Source: Paratinospora sagittata (Eukaryota; Streptophyta; Magnoliopsida; Ranunculales; Menispermaceae). Taken from it: 64,000 bases of DNA. Where the stretch lies: assembly GCA_035771175.1 (NCBI GenBank), contig CM069593.1:38906741-38970740 (forward strand), given 5' to 3'. A program made the position numbers and the translations under genes. The notes under the pieces are model-generated. The model was not told the DNA's origin. It saw nothing but the letters and a program-made list of their open reading frames with translations, and did no database searches. The stretch's first letter is position 1. Each line of letters begins with the position of its first letter. Shown here piece by piece: positions 33,862 through 44,487 of this stretch.

Positions 33862-35996
33862 TCATCTAAGTTGGTGACCAGACACAAAGTCCCTTATTTC
33901 CTCCAAGACATATTGTCCATGCCAAATAACATTGTTTCCAAAAGCATCACCAAGCCACCTCAGTTGTCTAGATGGTTTCCGTAATAACCTCTCTATTTCA
34001 AGGCTCCTAAGTTGACAATATTCAATAATACAAAGGAAGAATCCATGATAGCACTTAGTTTTTTCTTTCCTTCCCCCAGTAACCAAAAGAAATTACACTT
34101 GAGTGACAAGAAGTTTAAGGCTGGTTTGACAATTGTTTTATAAGCTCTAAACTGAATCTCTCTCTAATCAATAGAGGCTAAAACTCTAAAATAAAAGTCA
34201 ATATCTTTAACTTATAGAGGTAATTAATATGCTTACCAAATATAACAATTGTACTAACTCCCTACTGTTTTTTAATATGTTTATGGTCAAGAGACCAAAT
34301 GCCACCTTAAATACCCTTCATTTTATACAAGATGTAGCACTAAGACTCCATTCTTGTATCCATCTTCACTCTATCATAATATGCACCCTATAGCTGGTGA
34401 TGTAGGAAAAAAGCCTTTCAACCATGCAGAGATTTCACCCAATTGACAGTAAAGCAAAGCTGGGAGCAGCTTACCAGCCTCTTAACCTTTTCCACAAAGG
34501 TTTGACTCATTCTATACCTAAATCCACCACATTTTCTAGCAATCACCTCATTGTCAACATATCATTCTCATAGCTTCCCTTTCTTATTGCTCATCATCAA
34601 CTTGATTTGAAAGTCTTAATACATTTGGCCATTGTACTACAACTGAAATAGTAAATCAAGTAACCTTGTATTTAATCACACATTTGTTGCTAGATCTGTA
34701 ATGCGTGTATTGCACATAGGCTAGACTATTGCCAATAACTATGAACGATAGAGATTTAGATATAAAAAGCTAAACAAAAGGTTAGGTAAAAATACATCAA
34801 TAAGAATATAGGTTCATAATCTACTTCTTCATCTATACCAAGTGTCCAAGTGACTTTAAATGGTATCAGAATTAATATTCTTATAATACGCCTTCTTGAG
34901 TTTAGAACTTCCTTACTAATCATTCCATCATAAGTTTAATGGCAGTAAAGATTATTCCATGTGACCTGTCGATCATAGATTCAAATCTAGAAACAACTTA
35001 TCTGTAATACAGGGGTAAGGCTACATATATTGACTCTTCCCTAAAGCCTACAGTAATGGGAGCCTCATGTAATAGGTATATCCTTGTTTCTTGTTATGAA
35101 AAATCAACAAATAAACATCTGAGCTAACAACAAAATAGATAAAAAGAAAATTCAGGGACAATATATTCTATTTTACACTCCACAAAAGAAATGACAAACA
35201 ATGGTAAAAGAAATAAAAGTATATTTTCTGGGAAATCTAGGACATGAAAAGTCTTTTCCTGTTAGAGACCCATGACACTAACCATTAGTAAAAATGATAT
35301 AGCCTAGAGAGCCCACTATGCATCTGGCCAAGAAGTTAGGGAATCAAATGCTGCAATCTCCTCGAGGACCTTTAGCGTAAAAGGTTGTGAGGGTTGCAAT
35401 AGCCAGTAAAGGTCAGGAGTCAGGACAGGCGAACCTGACTGCCCTAACAACACTTCAATATCTTGCCATAACTTCAGCATAAGCATCGATATAATGAGCT
35501 CTATAAGAGCTCAATAAGGAAGTTTCCATAACCCAATTTGAAAGCATATTTTCAGTGTCAATCTGAAAAGCCCAAGCAACATCTGTAATATCAGATGCTT
35601 TACATGTGTTTTCATGCAACCTAATCTTGTTGACTACATCAAAGATATTTTCATATACAATTCAGTTAACAGATCTGCACATGAGGTGAAATCACCATAG
35701 ACTTCTTTCTCAGTGAATGTGGTACATTTCTGAACCATCAGCCAACCTTCTAATAGAGTATGCTATTGAAGTACCAGTAAAGTTCTTTCTTTCTTTTTTG
35801 GTTCTAACCAGTAAAGTTCTTTCAACTCATCTTGCTTTGTGCTCCACTTGAAGACATACCTTTTCCAGGATGAAGATTTTGATACGTATACTTCTAATCA
35901 AAGGTAGAGAGATCGTCAATAGATTTACCAAAAAGTGAATTTACAAACAATGATTTATTAAAGGTTGCTAGTAGAGTCGCCAAAGACTGCCTACAT
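33862..35996 (-). pseudogene. decayed multi-exon gene of unrecognised family
   Basis: Protein-like segments occur in order on the minus strand. 35996 to about 35860 follows an AG and encodes RQSLATLLATFNKSLF and GKSIDDLSTFD, then TAG, then KYTYQNLHPGK before GTATGT. 35762-35290 encodes HTLLEGWLMVQKC, TEKEVYGDFTSCADLLTELY, a frameshift, DVVNKIRLHENTCKASDITD, VAWAFQIDTENMLSNWVMET, SYRAHYIDAYAEVMARY, a second frameshift, then SGSPVLTPDLYWLLQPSQPF and LKVLEEIAAFDS. 34558-34475 encodes VDNEVIARKCGGFRYRMSQT and FVEKVKRL, followed by GTAAGC. 34027-33862 encodes SLEIERLLRKPSRQLRWLGD, AFGNNVIWHG and EEIRDFVSGHQLR, then a stop. The mainly helical character would fit a HEAT/ARM-type protein, but I do not recognise it. 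Exon phases do not all agree. A LINE begins just upstream at 36066, and an open frame at 37600-37836 (minus) might be another exon. Confidence 0.5.
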
Positions 35997-36065
35997 CTTG
36001 CATTTTTAACACATCAACCAAGCAATTATTAAAAAAATAAATTAAATTAAATTTGACATATATCT

Positions 36066-37480
36066 TTGTGCAATACTATCTATAGGTTCATTTCTCAAAT
36101 CTTATCCAACAGGATGAAGCTCGTCATGGCTGATCTTGTTTGTTATAATAAGATTACCTCCATCAAAGGGAGGAACATTGTTAATAATATAATTGTTGCT
36201 CAAGACCTGGTGAGGGATTTCAACCATAAAGATCATCCACCAATAAAATTGGACCTTGCTAAGGCCTATGATTCCTTGTCTTGGGATTACTAGGCGTAAG
36301 TGTTGGAGAAGACACTCTGAGCTCTTCCCAAAAATCCTTAGCAATTTGATTTATCAGTGTATTACCACCCGTAACCCTTCCTTTCAGTGCTTTTTAAAGG
36401 GTCTCCTATTGGTTTTTTCAAGAGCTCCAAAGGAATTAGGCAAGGTCATCCTACGTCTCCCTATTTGTTTTCTTTGGCTATGGAACCTTTTACCTCCCTC
36501 ATGAATGAACTCACTATTGAAGGTAAGATCTACCTCATGCCTAGCTACAATCCTTTACACCTGTCCCACCTCCTTTTTGTCGATGATATTCTTATCATTG
36601 CCAAGGCTTCCATGTCAAACATTTCATCTGTCCTTGCCACTGTTGAGACTTTCTCTCTTTTGCCTGGCCTCACTGTAAACAAGAGAAACTCCAATTTGTT
36701 TATCTTGGGTGTTAATGATCAGATAAAAGAGGAATTAGCAAGCTTAGTGGAATTAATCTGAGTCACTTCCCAGTTAACTACCTTGGCATTCCTCTCATCA
36801 CCTCATAGTTGAGTGTTGGTCACTGTTAGCATATCATTGAGCTAATGGCAAGGAAGCTACGAAATTGGAAGGTGAGACTTCTCTCTTTTGTTGGAAAGAT
36901 CACTCTTGCTAGATTTGCTCTTCACAAAGCTACTATATTTACTGAGCTGGAGAGTTTACTATTCTTCTACCATTCAAAAGAGTGGAAGGTATTATTAGAA
37001 GGTTTTGAATTGCAGGACCCTCCGTAGAAAGGAAGTTTTCTCCGATCAGTTGGAATGAAATAGCTAGGCCAAAGATTAAGGTGGAAACCAACCTTTCTCA
37101 AGCTTCTCTAGAAAGTTGCTTCCAAACAAAACTCTCTGTGGATCAAGGGGGCTCATGGGCATTGAACATATTGTTGGCAATGGCCAAAACACTTTGTTTT
37201 GGCTTGATCACTATCATTGATTAGGTATATTGGATGGGTACGTTCCCTTCTTAAATTGACAAGCTTCTAGAATTTAGAGGACTTGTTTGATTGACCACTT
37301 TTTATCAAGGGATGGCTGCTTGTTCCCACCTAACAGGAGTCTCCACTTGCGGCAGATATGGGAGGGTTTTCAACATATTCAAAAGCAACCAATATCAGAA
37401 GATGATGTTGTTGCCAAGACTCCAACTGATAAAGGTTTATTTACTTGAAGCCTACAAGGGACAAGGTCCGAGTTAGGGTC
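36066..37480 (+). mobile_element. L1-type LINE reverse transcriptase remnant
   Basis: The plus strand encodes, across three frames, NRMKLVMADLV...GRNIVNNIIVAQDLV and KLDLAKAYDSLSW (36066-36293), GIRQGHPTSPYLFSLAMEP and LSHLLFVDDILIIAKAS (36387-36700), then LRNWKVRLLSFVGKITLARF (36845-36930). This is the order of the plant L1 RT: fingers, palm motif A (KLDLAKAYD), B (RQG-P-SP-LF) and C (FVDD, keeping both aspartates, about 36576), thumb. Frameshifts and stops are frequent. The endonuclease is absent upstream. No poly(A) tail or target duplication was found, so both borders are approximate. Confidence 0.9.
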
Positions 37481-37489
37481 CCATGTCCA

Positions 37490-38904
37490 ACAAGTCCGTT
37501 GTAACAGCTGCTTGAAGGAATCTGCTTTGAGCAGAATCAACCCCACACATAAGTGACTCTTTGAAAAACTCTAAGCCGTGTACTAAGAATACTTTTTAAT
37601 TATTTTAAAATATTCTCATATCTAAAGACTTGAAGAAGATTAAAGGGCAGCCTGCAGCCTGCAGGTTCATTGGTAAAGGAATTGACATGCTTTTGTAGAT
37701 ATGGTGGATTTCCAATCATATTACTACTCGGATATGAACAATTGTCAAATTGGAGTTTGTTGTATTGAAATAAGATTGGTGTCCAGGATTTCACGAGACA
37801 AGTGGACATGTTCCTCCATTCAAAAGGCTTTACCAATTTAAAAAAATAAATAAATTGTTATGGCAAGAAAAAGGTGGTTTATACTAAATCCTATGGGAGT
37901 TGTGTTCGACATGGAATGAAAACTGCCCGAACTTTTCCAGAGTTCTAATGAGCTTTCAGTTATTTTTTTAATTATCAAATAACAAATTGAATATAAACAC
38001 AAATGTTCTTTGATTTTCATAGATATTTTTCATTTTTTTAAAACACTGAATTAAATGTAGATAACAGATACAAAAATAGTTTGTTAGGAAAAAAATCAAA
38101 ATAATTCACAATATTCGCAAAATATATTAGAGTATTGCTTTTTTAATACATAACTATAAAATAGATGCTACTTTGATCTGTGTTAATCTCCTTAAAAACT
38201 ACAAATATTCAAATTTGGAACTCTTTCTCATGCAAATAGGCAAAAACCAAAGAGTCACTATGGAGTAAAAATAAATGAAATTAAAAATAAAAATAAATTA
38301 ACCATATAAAGGCTTCAATATTAACTTAAAGAAGAAAATAACATGCTAATACATCATATGTTAATCAACTCATAAGCCTCCAATACATGCAAAACTTACT
38401 ATATTGATTTACTAAACACCATTTCACCATTAAAATAAAAGGTATTAACTATTTGTTATACAAAAAACATGCATCAATACATAAAAATATAATAAATTAT
38501 TAATTTTTTAAAATTTAATATGTTCATAGTGTATTATTGTACTTGTTTTAGCTAAGATGTGCACTTTAACCTACTGAGCTTACCGACTAAACCAAATTTT
38601 TTTGAGTTAAGTCGGGTTATCACATCATGAGCAGGTCATTAAAGTAGACAAATCATACCACTTGAGATATTGAGTCAAATGTCAAGTGAATCAAGTTGAA
38701 CCCTACATCTACCCAACCTGCTTGATCATTAGCCAAATTAGAAATACATTTAATTAGACAACTACTTATCCACACAAATTAAATTTCGTGAACCTCCAAA
38801 TCAGAGAAACCTTGATGTTGGAAGCCTCAAAAAGCTCCCAAGCTTCAAAAGACCACTTGGGAGGAATTACGACCTTTGCTTTGATAGATGGGTAACCCCT
38901 CTCT
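37490..38904. other. AT-rich stretch, no assigned gene
   Basis: A 78-codon minus-strand frame at 37600-37836 (with SYPSSNMIGNPPYLQKH and CRLPFNLLQVFRYEN) has normal amino-acid composition and could be an exon relic of the decayed gene at 33862-35996, but nothing proves it. The rest is A/T-rich without features. Confidence 0.35.
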
Positions 38905-40260
38905 CTCTTTTTTTTTTCTTTTTTTTTTTTTTACAAGAAACATAATTTGTTAATAATAAAGTAATGATTGCAGAACGTAGAGCACAATGAGGACAAGTAG
39001 AACTTTTGCAATATCTAGATACAATCTAATAGGCTCCTAACCTCTTAACCACTCGCCCAAACTAAATATTTGGCAATATTACTAGCACTAACCCATAAAC
39101 ACGCTAAGAAAAAGGAGCTTTCCCACACCCCAACCTCGTCTTCAGCTTGATCCTCAAACAAATGCGCTTTTCTTTCCTTCCACACCGACCAAATAACAGC
39201 AAAAATAATTACCCACAAATAGTTCTTCAATTTTCACAAACACAAACTCTCCTCTGGAGACTCCCAAAGATTGGGTTCATTTGGAAGAACCTCCCACTAC
39301 AATGTACATGTTCATCTCTCCCAAATTTTCCTAGTAAAAGCATATTGTACAAAAACGTGTTTTCTAGACTCATTGTCTTGTTTGCACAAGCAACACCAAT
39401 TTGGTGAGATGGCCCACTTTCAAAATCTTTGTTGCATGATGTCCACACAATTCAACTTTCCATGCATGATTGTCCATCCCAAAAATTTGGCTTTATAAGG
39501 TACATGAGCTTTCCATATAAAGTTATGTGGGAAATGCGGGATGATTAGGTTTGAGTTTAGGTGGTGGAGAAAGGTTTGAGAGGTGAAATATCCAGATTTG
39601 TGCAAGGTCCATACCACACTATCCCTTCCACCCCAACAATTGGATTCCCTCAAGACACTCAAGTACCAAAGAGATCTCCTCAAACTCCCTATCAGAAGGG
39701 TTTCTAGACAATGCTAAGTTCCAAGAAGGACCACTTCCCTCACTACCCCCTTAGGTGTTAACAAAATTGCTAATGGGTTGATTATGACCTGGTGATAGCC
39801 CATACATATTCGGAGAAAGGTTTGAGAGGTGAAACATCCAGATTTGTGCAAGGTTCATCCCACACTATCCCTTCCACCCCAACAATTGGATTCCCTCAAG
39901 ACACTCAAGTACTAGAGAGATCTCCTCAAACTCCCTATCAGAAGGGTTTCTAGACAATGCTAAGTTCCAAGAAGGACCACTTCCCTCACTACCCCCTTAG
40001 GTGTTAACAAAATTGCTGATGGGTTGATTATGACCTGATGATAGCCTATACATATTCGGAAATAAGGTCTGAAAACTGCTAGTACCACACCAGGTGTCCT
40101 CCCAAAATCTAAAGATATCACTAGATTCAACTTTTAGTCTAACTAGGTTAGAAAAGATGGGATATAAACTTCCGTAGACTTCCATAGGTTACTTTGGGAA
40201 CCAAGCTAGCATCTCTTGAGAGACTGAAAAGGGAAAGCTCCCCACTTTAGTACCACAAAG
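38905..40260 (-). mobile_element. L1-type LINE, 3' part with poly(A), minus strand
   Basis: Read on the minus strand: a pre-zinc-binding segment (FSNLVRLKVESSDIFRFWED and TW, 40185-40080), the reverse-transcriptase zinc-binding domain (SVVWTLHKSGYFTSQTF, then WKAHVPYKAKFLGW, 39600-39480; C-x-C and H positions partly lost), and a C-terminal FAVIWSVWKERKAHLF / SSFFLACLWVS block (39230-39045). The 3' end GTTTCTTGT is followed by an A-run at 38932-38905. The 5' end is truncated near 40260. It holds a 246-bp tandem duplication and several frameshifts. It is the same family as the insert at 23769-24147. Confidence 0.88.
39566..40057. repeat. 246-bp exact-size tandem duplication inside the LINE
   Basis: Copy 1 is 39566-39811 and copy 2 is 39812-40057, both starting GGAGAAAGGTTTGAGAGG and ending ATACATATTC. 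They differ at only a handful of positions (for example AATATCC/AACATCC, GGTCCATACC/GGTTCATCCC, CTGGTG/CTGATG). The duplication is recent relative to the LINE's decay. Confidence 0.93.
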
Positions 40261-42210
40261 GGAAGAAGTAAAGAAAGGGGATCTCCCCTCTATAAAACCT
40301 CACAAATGGTTCCCCCCTCTCCATCTCTCATGTTCTCAACTCCCTCGTCGACAGCTCTCTCCCTTCTTTCTTATGTTCTCTCTTTCTCTATTTATACTAT
40401 TAAAGGGAAACAAAAAATGTTTTCAGCTAAGAGATTAGTAGGTTCGGTTTGTTTCTTTTTAACCCAACTGACACAAATTGATAAGCAGGTCAATTGGGTG
40501 ATAGTAGTATAGTTTCTAAGGTTAGGTCGGTTTCGAATGACACTTAATGCCACCTGATATTGTCAAGTCAGTCAAAATTTGGGGTAAAACCAGACCCAGC
40601 CTGCCTTGTGCACACCCCTAGTTTTAGCAAATCTAGAAATATGTATGCTTGATTTGACTTCTTTGAATTAATTCTGAATTTTAGACTTTTAGGTGAAGTT
40701 TGGAACAAAGTCTAATTTTCAATTCTTGGTGTTAAGAACCTAATCTAACATTCTAACCCACAATCATTAATGAGCCATTCAAATACCCAAATCAACTAGA
40801 TTTTCACACTAGCTAGGGAAGGACGCATAGAGAGCCAAAAGATGATGGTGTAACCTTCCAACAAATGGAACCTCTTGAGGAGTACCATTAAAATGGAATA
40901 AAAGGGTTTAGGGGTTTAAGGTATTGACATGGTAAAGTGGTATAGTTAAATCTGTACACTACTAAAAAAGAGGAAAATTATTCCTTGGGTACTCAGCAAA
41001 TTTTGTGTTTATAGAAAGCCTTTTTTATTACCAAGAAGAGTCAAGCGCTAGAGGATGACAAGATGCACTTAGGTAACATGCTATTTAAGAGATGGTTTCA
41101 ATGACATTAATATCAAGTATCAATACCTACAAGGTTGTAATTGTATACATTATAGCATTCAGGGCTTGAAAAATATTTTTAGGGGAATGATTTATTTCTC
41201 AAAGTACAAGTCTTTTTATATTGTCTAACCATAAGAATAACCTAGTTTCTTAAGGTATGAGTAGCTTCTACTCTCAAATGGGGAATGTTTTCTTAGTGAA
41301 GCCAATTTACTCTTACAAGAAACACTTCGAAACAAATTAACAATCCAAAGGTAGGCCTACCCCCTTTCACTTTCAAATCATGTTACCCTTGAATCCATAA
41401 TTAAAACGAAAGGTGGAGGGGTAAGTACCTATGAGGGCTGGATCGGACGGTCTTAATTGCTTAGTTTAAAAAGCTGGTAGGAGAAAATCAAAAAATCGAG
41501 CTGAAATAGTTGTAAAAGGAACAGAGAAAAAGAAAGAAGCAATGAGAAGATTGATATAAGGGAAGGAAAGAATCTTTATATCTATTATCTAATAACAGTA
41601 GGCTAGGAGGATGAATGTAAAGGAAGAGCCAAAGAATTTCCACCGGAGAAGATCACAAGTGGAAACAAATCTAGATTGAGATGGTTCAAAAAAGGGGACT
41701 CTTAGCCAGTAGCTACACTAAAGCAAGAATGAAACATGATGAAAATTGATTTTGAAAGTGTGGAATAGGAGAACTAGGATAATATTATGTTTACTGCTAC
41801 ACTCCAACTCATATCCTAAGTCCCAAATTTTTAAGTACACCTTTAATTGTCTACATTTTAGAGAGATACAACAAATAGATAGAGCTGAATTGGATATGAT
41901 AATTGACGAAGAAAATAAACATATAAAATCAATGGAAGAAAAGGCAATGTCCCAATCCAAGACGTTTGTTATAAGATTATTGTTTGGACAACGCCTTATC
42001 TTTGTTTATCCAAACCAATTGAGGAATGCATCTCAAATTCAAGACCAATCAGCCTGATCGGGATCCCTTATAATAATTTATATCCATATTTCATACTATT
42101 ACCTATTATCTACAAGTTGTCTCACAACATCAAGGCCCTTTTTTTTTTTTCTTAGAGTGACAAATTTTGGATGGTGTTTTTATGACTTTTAGCAAAAAAA
42201 TCTACTCTAA
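40261..42210. other. intergenic stretch without recognised gene
   Basis: Plain AT-rich sequence. The open frames at 41718-41960 and 41746-42057 overlap on opposite strands and carry no family motifs. Confidence 0.4.
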
Positions 42211-43272
42211 GGTAGTGTTTGGCAACTCTAATCTAAAAAAATAAGCTCTACTCTTTTTAGCTCTATTTTAATAAGAGCTTATTTAAGTAGAGCTTATTTG
42301 AAATGTATTGTTTGGTAACCAATTCTTTAACATTTAATTTTAGGTTAGAATTAGAGTTGAGCGTTTGGTAAAGAACACCTAATTCTCTTACTAGATGGGT
42401 ATTTGATGCCTTTTATCAAAATATTTTTTACAATTGTATTATCTATATTAAAAATATCAAAAAACTAAATTAAACACTAAAAAATAAATTAAAAATTTCT
42501 CAAATATTATATTATTATAATTATATAAATAATGTAATTATTTATTTATTATTCGCATGGCAATAACAAAAGTAGATAAAATAAATAAGTTATTTTTTAA
42601 AGGTTATAATATTATCTTCATGTTATACCTTAAGTAATTTATTATTATTACTCAATTTATTATTTTTTGAATAAATGAGTTATATATTAAAAAATAAAAA
42701 TTATCCCCATTATTAATAATTAAATTATAATTATTAATTTATCCTTCTTAAACAGTTTAAACATATATTTATAAATATTTTTATTTTTAGATTTTGGAAA
42801 AAAAAAACACAAACAAACAAATTGAAGAATTTTAAAAAAAAGTGTATGTCTGCCGCATGCAGAGAGGGAAACCCCTCTTTGGCTCCCTGCGGTGCACAAA
42901 GAGAAGAAGTCCCTTTCTGCACAGAAAGGAGCAATGCGGAGAGGGCTTATATTCTAAATTTTTTTTTTATAAATTTGTTGTTTGGATTTTAGAACTAGGC
43001 GAAATCTCTCACCTTGAGGTCATAATCGCTGGAAAAAAGTTGGGAAGAAGACAAAATAAAAGCTTAAAGAAAGTTATCAAAGGGTTTTTGAGAATTTTTA
43101 TAAAATAATTCTCTACTCAAAATAGAGATTATAACCTCTAAAAAAATAAGCCAAATTTTTTGGCTTTTTTAAATAGAGGTTAACCTCTAATTTTTTTAGA
43201 GTTTTTAAAATCCTTACTAAACATTCTATTTTTACAAAGTTCTATTTTTTTTAGAGTTACCAAAAGGGGCCC
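42211..43272 (+). mobile_element. PIF/Harbinger-like non-autonomous element, copy 1
   Basis: It is bounded by TAA on both sides (42208-42210 and 43273-43275). The ends are GGTAGTGTTTGGCAACTCTAA and, inverted, GGGCCCCTTTTGGTAACTCTAA: terminal inverted repeats of the GGGCC-TTTGG type with the 3-bp TAA duplication known for PIF/Harbinger and Tourist elements. The 1062 bp are AT-rich without a transposase. A more GC-rich patch at about 42850-42940 interrupts it. Confidence 0.75.
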
Positions 43273-43302
43273 TAAGAATAAAAGAAACTTATACAATAAT
43301 AA

Positions 43303-43450
43303 ATCCTTTCAGGGTTTAGGGTTTGATCCACAAAAGCAAAATTCCTTGATAATGAGCCTTTAAACCCTTAGAAGTCTTTTATCAATTCTTTCCTTTCAGG
43401 GTTTAGGGTTTGCTAATGAGCCTTTAAAGCACAAGTCCTTTATCAATTCT
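43303..43450. repeat. direct repeat with GGGTTTAGGGTTTG between the two inverted elements
   Basis: CCTTTCAGGGTTTAGGGTTTG, described here as the segment at about 43307-43327, recurs at about 43399-43419. Each is followed by AATGAGCCTTTAAA and TTTATCAATTCTTTCCT. The second copy is shorter. The TTTAGGG match is too short to be a telomere tract. Confidence 0.7.
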
Positions 43451-43454
43451 TTCC

Positions 43455-44487
43455 TATTATTTACTAAAACTCTATCTGAAATAGAGTTTTGTAAAAATAG
43501 AATGTTTGGTAAGGATTTTAAAAAATCTAAAAAAATAGAGGTTTAGCAAAAATAGAGGTTAAACTCTATTTAAAAAAACCAAAAGTTTTTGCTTATTTTT
43601 TAGAGGCTACAACCTCTATTTCGAGTAGAGGATTATTTTATAAAAATTTCCAAAAACCCTTCGATAACTTTCTTCAAACTTTTATTTTGCCTTCTTCCCA
43701 ACTTTCCAACTATTACGACCTCAAGGTGAAAATTTTCATGAAGTTCTAAAATCCAAACAACAAATTTATAAAAAATAAAAAAATTGAGAATCGAAGCCCT
43801 CTGTGTGTGCCGCAGAGAGGAATTCCTGGTGTGGGTGTGTGCGTGTGTTTTTCTTTTAATTCTTCAATTTGTTTTTTTTTTTTCAAAATACAAAAATAAA
43901 AATATTAATAAATATATGTTTAAACTATTTAAGAAGAATAAATTAATAATTACAATTAAATTATTAATAATGAAGATAATTTTTATTTTTTTAAATATAA
44001 CTCATTTATTCAAAAATAATAATAAATTGAGTAATAATTATAAATTACTTATCTCAATAACAAAGATAATATTATAATTTTTAAAAAATAACTTATTTAT
44101 TTTATCTACTTTTGTTATTGTCATGTGAATAATAAATTAATAATTAAATAATTACATTATTTATATAATTAAAATAATATAATATTTGAGAAATGTTTAA
44201 TTTATTTTTTAGTGTTTAATTTAATTTTTTTTAATATTTTTTTATAGATAATACAATAGTAAAAGATATTTTGATAAAAGATAGCAAATACCCCTCTAAT
44301 AAGAGAATTAGGTGTTCGTTACCAAACGCTCTAACTCTAATTCTAAACTAAAATTAGACGTTAAAGCATTAGTTACCCGTTACCAAACAATACATTTCAA
44401 ACAAGCTCTACTAAAATAAGTTCTTATTAAAGTAGAGCTAAAAAGAGTAGAGCTTATTTTTTTAGATTAGAGTTGTCAAGCACTACC
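43455..44487 (-). mobile_element. PIF/Harbinger-like non-autonomous element, copy 2 in inverted orientation
   Basis: It is the reverse complement of 42211-43272 over almost its whole length, ending AGAGTTGTCAAGCACTACC at 44487, the inverted form of the left terminus of copy 1. Its other terminus is diverged (TTTACTAAAACTCTATCTG). Copies differ by many substitutions and small indels. Flanking TAA is not intact. Confidence 0.75.

Noticed and set aside
43303..43420. TTTAGGG-like telomere repeat
   Set aside because: Only single TTTAGGG matches inside a longer direct repeat, not a telomeric tract.
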